DNA of 64,000 nucleotides, from assembly GCA_028641055.1 (NCBI GenBank), contig CM054060.1, positions 56,818,292-56,882,291 on the forward strand, written 5' to 3'. This DNA comes from Alopecurus myosuroides. Lineage: Eukaryota > Streptophyta > Magnoliopsida > Poales > Poaceae. This document shows, piece by piece, positions 58,460-64,000 of this stretch. Numbering within the stretch: position 1 is the stretch's first letter; each line of letters begins with the position of its first letter. Both the position numbers and the translations under genes were made by a program. The notes under the pieces were generated by a model, which was not told the DNA's origin, made no database searches, and saw nothing but the letters and a program-made list of their open reading frames with translations.

Positions 58460-61400
58460 TCAGGTAGAGGTAGCAGCATCCTTGATGTTGGCCTTGGCGA
58501 CATCAGCTTCAGTGTTGGTCCTGGCGGCATCAGTCTCGGAGGTAGCCTTGGCAGTCTCAGCTTCCGAGTTGGTGGCATCAGTCTTCGCCGCATCAGCTTC
58601 TGGATTGGTGGCAGCCTGATCAGAGGTGGCCGTGGCCACCGAGATGACGTCCGTTTCCGAGGTGGAGGCAGCAGCTTGGGTGCGGAGAAGCGCCGTGTCG
58701 TCGAGGGCAGCACCTGATGAAGTGCCGAACTCAAGGGCCGCGGTGTCGATGGTCATCTCCACGCTCTCGGCTTCCTCGTCGCTATCCGCGACGACCGCGG
58801 CCTTCCCCTTCCCGGTCTTGACGTTCTCACTGTCGAAGCAGCTCAGGCCTTCGGACTCGGTAGCATCCTCGTCTTCATCCTCGTCGTCATCCTCGCCCTC
58901 CACCTCCGTGTCGGGCTCGGTGACACCATCGATGAAGCGCGCAGTATCCGCGTAGGACGCGATCTCATACGCAACCAACTGGCGGCGAGCCACACAGTCG
59001 GAGTCTTTCTCCCACCTCGAATCCTGACGCATCTCGAGGATAAGATTAAGATCAAGGTTGTCGTACCAGCTGCAGATGAATAGGAGCAGCATGTCAGCGC
59101 CTGCCCGAGCTCCTGATGCCCGCCATTTCTTCAGCTCGGCCTTCACGCCAGTCAGCTTCTCGGCAAGCCCGCGGATGGTTGCTGGCGCAGATTCTCGAGG
59201 CCAGAACAGGTCATGGAGTTGGAAGGCAGTGCGCACCAGGTCGGTGCCCACGCCCCTTAGGCGCTGGAGCTGGACCTGCATGGTGTGATGCTGTCCTCAA
59301 TTGAAGCTTTGGTGTCCATAGGCTCGCCCTTCTCGGTGCGAACGGCTTGGGCCTTTGCCAGAGCAGGCTTGCAAGACGAGTTGAGGTCGGGGAAAGTTTC
59401 TGAAAAAGCTATCAAAAAGATTAGAGACAGGGGCAGAATAGAGAAATGAGTCGAGCGGAAGAGAAGCAAAAGGGAAAAGTGAAGTGCAAAGAAGTGGGCA
59501 CTTACTATTCAGGTCGTAGAGTAGCGCCTGCAACTTGTTCTTCCATGACTCTTCGTCAGCAACATGCCTTTCTTCCACCCTCCGGAACTGGGCCAGCTGG
59601 AGCATTAGATCAGAGTTGCTCTTCCTCAGCGTGTCGCACTCCAGCTCGAGAGCACGCTTCTCGGCCTTGGCAGTTGCCTCAAACTTTTTCTTCTCGGCCA
59701 CTATTTTATTCTTCTCGGCAGCTAGATCAACGGCCTTTTGGAGGGCAGTTCGCAGTTGGAGTTGGAGAGGTTCCAACTCAGTGGTGTATTCCTTCTTCAG
59801 CTCCACAGCCTGGCTAGCCAACTGCTGCTGCACCTCGGCGGGCTTAAGGCAGTCGAGATGCTCCTCGACAAACTTCTTATGGTCTTCTGTGAAGAGCAAA
59901 ACACGATCAGCAGAGTAGCAAAGATGGGAGGAAGGAAAACAAGCCAAGAAAAAACACCAACTCACCTTCCAGCCTCTTGATCGTAGTTTGACCGCTCTCA
60001 ACAAAGACGCGGCAGTTCGCATGCTCCTCTGCCAAGGTCTTGAACTTGCATGCAGAAAGGAATCGATTAGAGCAGAAAGCGAAAGCGGGCGTAAACACAA
60101 AACGCAGGAACCGCGTAGCTAAAAGCTTACTCTCGATCTCGGAGATCTGGAGGGTGCGATTCATGACCTCCTTCTCCGTCGCCTCATCGGTCTTGCGCTC
60201 AATTTCGAGGGCCTCAAGGCGCCTTCTAGCGATGCTGTGGTTCCAGAGAAATTGCCGGAACAAGTTTGTTCTCTTCAGGAGGCTATTCTGAGAAGCAGAA
60301 AGAGAACGAATCAGACACAGATCGGGAAGATTCAACCCGAGAAGACGGCAACTCGGTTGAGTATCCGTCTACTCGGCCAGAATCTCGGGGACTGGGTGAT
60401 GGATAAGAAGAAGGAGAAGAGTAGAAGAAAAGAAAAAGGCAACTCGAATTGGGTGAGCAAAACTTACTGCAAAAGCTTGTTCGATGTCCTCTGCGGCCTT
60501 CCGGTGGACGAACAGCTTGGCGGCGAGCGTGCTGGTCTTGGACGAGATGGTCATGGGATTGTACCCCATGTCCTCCTTGTTCCAGTCGATGCGCATATGA
60601 TCCAAATCGCCCAGAGCCAAGCCGTGCCAGTTCTTGTTGCCGAGGATGTCGCTGTTCCATTCGGCGTCGATGAAGCCCACTCGATCAATCATCTCCTCGA
60701 GCCCCCTGGACGTCACCTCGGTCTCCTGGACCTCGCGCGAGTAGATTGAGAGGGATCTGTCCTTGTTCTGGGCTGGCGGCTTGGAATCCACAGCCGTGGC
60801 CTGCTTGCCCTTCCTGATGGCAAGTTTCTTCTCGGCAGCAGTTATCGGGATGTTGTGCTGCTTGCTCATCTTCACCAAGTAAGGTGGATAGGATGGCGGG
60901 TCTGGCAAACTTGATCCAGCGGCTGCGTCAGCGGCTGCGCCGGAATCGCCAATGACGAGCTGCCCGGCCCTGGCAACAGGTTTGACAATTGGTTGGGGCG
61001 GCGGCATCGTGGAAGAGTCGTGCGCGGCGCCACGAGGAGGATTCCTGCGGACGTTGGCGTCAGGCGGGCCAGTTTGCTTCTCAGAGGCCTGCTTCTCGGA
61101 AGCTTTCTTCTCAACAATTTTCTTGTCGGCGGCCTTCTTCTCGGCGGCCTCCTTCTTGGCTGGAGGGCTCGCTGCAATCTTGGCCTTCTTCTCGACAGCC
61201 TCCTGCTTGATTGGATGGCTCGTTGTAATCTTAGTATTTTTCACCGGCGGGGAGCTCGGTGCAGTGGATGAAGTGCCCTGCTGGGTAGGCGGCACCAAGG
61301 GCGCGCTACCCTGCGCAGCGTCCGGCTGCGCGTGGCTCTGCAGGTCTTGCACCATCTCGTCAACTATCTCAACCCGCTGCTCGGCAGCGGGACCTTGCTG

Positions 61401-63718
61401 TGTCTCTTCTGTTTTCTCTACCCGCGGCCGGGCCGCGGGGTCAGTTTGGTCAGCAGCCCCTGTTGCTGGCTGCTCTTGATTCTCCTCCTGCCGCTCAAGG
61501 GCGGCCTGGTCGTGCTGCTCGGAATCTTGTTCTGTATTCTCCCCGGCTGAGGCAGCTGGGGGAGAAAGCGGTCTTTCGTTGCGAGCAGCATCCTGCGCTT
61601 CCTGTTCTGCGCGGGCCTGCTGCTCCTGCTCGGCGTCGTGGGCATCACTGTACATGTACTGGAACTCGTCCTCGGCTTGTCCTTTCACAGGAGAGGGCGA
61701 GCGCACCCTGTCCCGTGCGATGTCCTCGTCCTCCTCAGAAAGATCGATGAGCGCGTCCACGTCAATGGCGGATCTCTTCTTGGACTTGGATTTGGTGGGT
61801 GCGGCAGCGGCGTTAGCATCCACAGGGGCACTGAAAAGAAGAGAGAATTCAGAAAAGGAAGAAGGACAGAAGAAACCGAGAAGCAATAACAAGGAACTCT
61901 AGAAAAAGCAGCAACAGCGATGCGCAACTCGGGAGAAAGTCACTTACCCTCACGGGAAGGTGGTAGCCGTCTCCCCTGTTTAACCTTCTTCACGACCTGC
62001 TTGGGCTTCTTGCAGGGGGGGCTCTTGAGCACCGCTACCCGCCCTCTTGCGAGTAGCGGGAGCAGCAACCGCGAGCGGATCGACGGTAAGGGCGTCCTCG
62101 TCCTCACCCTCGTCCTCGCCCTCCTCCTCAGCACCAGCGTCAGCATCAGCATCGTCTGGGAAGTTGGAAAGAAGAAAACAGTTAGGAAACCGAAGAAAAT
62201 TGGGTTGCGCTACTCGCGACCGAAAGAGGTGAACTTAATCACCTTCGTCGTCGTCTTCGGACCAGTCCCGAATGGACGTGTCGACGTGGTGCTTACCCGG
62301 CTGGACGGCATGAGGGATGCAGAGGCTATCCGCGGTGTCGAAGGAGACCTCGTCCTCCTCCTTTCGGTCCTCTTCCCAGTTAGCCTCGAAGAGCTCCTGG
62401 CTTTCGGCGATCTGGCGAGCAAGGATCTGGAGAATAGGCAAGCACCACAAATCAGTCGAGTAGCATAACGGCATCATACGCAGCAGGGCATGCAAGCATA
62501 AAGCACACAAAGCCTAAACAAAACTGCTAAGTGTGCTACTCGGCAAGGCGTGCAAACACAAAGGACATGAAGCCTAGGCAAAACTGCTAAGTGTGCTACT
62601 CGGCAAGGCGTGCAAACACGAAGCACATGAAGCCTAGGCAAAACTGCTAAGTGTGCTACTCGGCAGGGCGTGCAAACACAAAGCACACAAAGCCTAAGGA
62701 ATATTGCTAAATGTCCTACTCGACGCAAAGTGGAGATACTAGGTACAGCAAGCTAAGAAGGCTATCTACTCGGGAACAATACACAGGGAACGAGAAGAGA
62801 GATACTAACCCGCTGGATTTGCTTCGTGCGGCTGTACGGCACGAAGCTGTACTGCCAGCTGTCCCTGAGCCCGGTGCTCATGATGGAGCGCGCCCAGACG
62901 GCCACGTCCGCGTTGCTGAGCTCGAATGTGGTCGTCCGAGTGCAATCTCGGTGGCCGCCCATGTAGCACATGAGATGTGCGCGACGCTGCAGCGGGAGCA
63001 CCCGCTTGGAGACCCAGCAGGCGATGGGGTCGTCACTCTTGAGCCCCTCCTCGATCAGCTCGGCAAGGCGCTCGTCCATCTGCTTGATGTCGGAGTTCAT
63101 CGGCGGCTTGGCCCTCCAGTTCTGCCCGGTGGGAGCTGTGTTGGCCCACCTGGGCAGATTGATTTGATCCACCACGGCAGCTCCCTTCTCGACAGGGACG
63201 TTCTTCACGTAGAGGAACGATCTCTTCCACTTGCGGACAGAATCCAAACCTTTGATCCGCGGGTGGTTGGTCCCGCCGCACTGCACCATCATGGCGCTGC
63301 CAGTCTCCGTCATCCCGCGGCTGCTCTCCGCGCCATCCTTCCGGGCCTTGCTTTGCTTCCGGAAGAAGAAGTACCGGGACCAGGTCGTCGGGGTGGGCCG
63401 CACGCCCAGGAAGGCCTCGCATACCACAGCGTGGTATGAGAGCATGACGACGGCGTTTGGCGGGAGGTGGTGCGGCTGGAGGCCGTAGTGGTTGAGGAAA
63501 GCGCGGAACAAATCTGAGACCGGGAGCCTGAATCCTCGCGCGAAGTGCGCAAGGAAGACGACGTGCTCGCCCTCCTGCGGAGTGGGGACGAGCTCGCCGC
63601 CAGGATGCCGGCAGCGAACACCGGGAGGAACCCGCCGGGTGTTCACCAGCCATTGGCAATCCTCGGCGGTGACCTCAGACCCGGCCCAGCCGGCGCGGGC
63701 ATCGTCGTCGCGAGCCAT
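58460..63718 (-). pseudogene. Antisense gene of the outer Gypsy element, about eight exons, probably decayed
   Basis: Exons by eye: 62810-63718, 62243-62426, 61948-62155, 60468-61830, 60131-60287, about 59972-60050, about 59510-59889, about 58460-59401; the last four borders are less sure. The first exon has the same family block as the inner antisense gene: FLAHFARGFRLPVSDLFRAF, then LNHYGLQPHHLPPNAVVMLS. The middle exon is long, charged and Pro/Ala/Lys-rich. Later exons form a coiled-coil-like stretch (EEHLDCLKPAEVQQQL to LQALLYDL). The end is a low-complexity Thr/Ala/Glu repeat of the kind TDAAKTxAEA. Frame breaks are suspected in exon 3 (C-run at about 62014-62020) and near 59285-59300. 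The function is unknown. A TATA box lies 162 bp upstream. Confidence 0.68.
62461..62735. repeat. 60-bp tandem repeat in the first intron of the outer antisense gene
   Basis: Three clear 60-bp units (62521-62580, 62581-62640, 62641-62700) start AAACTGCTAAGTGTGCTACT and contain GGCGTGCAAACAC. A diverged unit lies to the left and a partial one to the right. The array sits between exons 1 and 2 (intron 62427-62809). Confidence 0.92.
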
Positions 63719-64000
63719 CACGGTGGAGGAGGAGTTTGGTGAGGAATCGAAGGAATCGGGTGGAGAAACTCGCGGCGGCGCGATGAGATGCGCGGAGGCG
63801 AGGTGCTCTGCGGCGGCGGAGAAACGAGGAGGCGAGGGGAAAGTGAAAGCAGAAGAGGAAGAAGGAGTTACCGAGGGGGTATTTATACCGCCCCTCGGGT
63901 TGCCGTTACGAGTTGAGGTAGTGGGATCGATCGTGGCAGAGATCGTGCGGCGTGGGCCGTGTGGACCGGTTAGAAACGCACACAGCGCGGAACGCGCGCG
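63719..64000 (-). other. Upstream region of the outer antisense gene
   Basis: A purine-rich 5' UTR-like stretch (minus CT-rich, 63720-63870) and a TATA box, then outer-element sequence to the window end. The outer 3' LTR start is not reached. Confidence 0.5.
63880..63887 (-). promoter_or_regulatory. TATA box of the outer antisense gene
   Basis: Minus-strand GGTATAAATACCCC lies 162 bp upstream of the ATG at 63718. The core TATAAATA is the same as that of the inner antisense gene. Confidence 0.65.

Larger units (their letters stand above)
39658..64000 (+). mobile_element. Outer Ty3/Gypsy element, Tat type, interrupted by the inner element, incomplete at the right
   Basis: Parts in order are the 5' LTR (39658-40519), primer-binding site, gag-pol on plus (40680-47468), and a short spacer. 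The inner Gypsy insertion follows (47671-58001), then a multi-exon antisense gene (58460-63718, minus). The 3' LTR is not in the window: no copy of the TGTCGGGGGG start is seen up to 64000. Two RNase H domains, no chromodomain, and an antisense gene between pol and the 3' end fit the Tat group. The target duplication cannot be tested here. Confidence 0.82.

Overview
The window looks like a grass nuclear genome, most likely Triticeae (wheat/barley/rye group). The grounds are two intron-rich plant genes in typical grass codon usage (a receptor-like cytoplasmic kinase and a class XI myosin), Stowaway-type MITEs, LINEs with a plant-type RNase H, and stacks of nested LTR retrotransposons. No taxon was confirmed by a search.

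Layout. 1-3.3 kb: a reverse-oriented LTR fragment, then a decayed Copia pol and its 3' LTR. 3.7-6.2 kb (minus): a three-exon RLCK-VII-like kinase gene with an intact frame. 6.5-11.9 kb: a transposon cluster containing a 5'-truncated LINE interrupted by a Mutator-like element, a second LINE, a Stowaway MITE, and a 289-bp SMART/TRIM LTR element with two identical 80-bp LTRs. 14.0-17.3 kb: a third LINE, same family as the first. 17.9-33.7 kb (minus): a 38-exon class XI myosin gene whose splice phases all agree except for one missing base in exon 8. 34.6-35.7 kb: a second Mutator-like element of the first one's family, with a perfect 9-bp target duplication. 36.6-39.7 kb: a MITE-like inverted repeat, an unclassified LTR-like fragment, and a plus-strand copy of the LTR seen at the window start.

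39.66 kb to the end: a nest of two Ty3/Gypsy elements of Tat type (RT, RNase H, second RNase H, integrase, no chromodomain). The outer one (plus strand) starts at 39658 and runs past the window end. Its gag-pol is one reading frame broken by four single stop codons. The inner one (minus strand, 47671-58001) is inserted downstream of the outer pol. It lacks gag, and its two LTRs differ at about three positions over ~494 shared bases. Each element carries, between pol and its 3' end, a spliced gene on the opposite strand with its own TATA box. Both antisense products look like the grass 'putative gypsy type transposon' family and both show decay.

The most unusual signals are: (1) an ~80-nt block shared by the 3' tails of two LINEs and the region just after pol of the inner Gypsy element; (2) two independent antisense genes with promoter, introns and recognisable protein; (3) the paired Mutator-like elements with subterminal hairpins and T-rich TTTTTTGCTAC arrays; (4) the exon 8 frameshift in the myosin gene. 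Exon borders were set by eye from GT/AG sites and reading phase.
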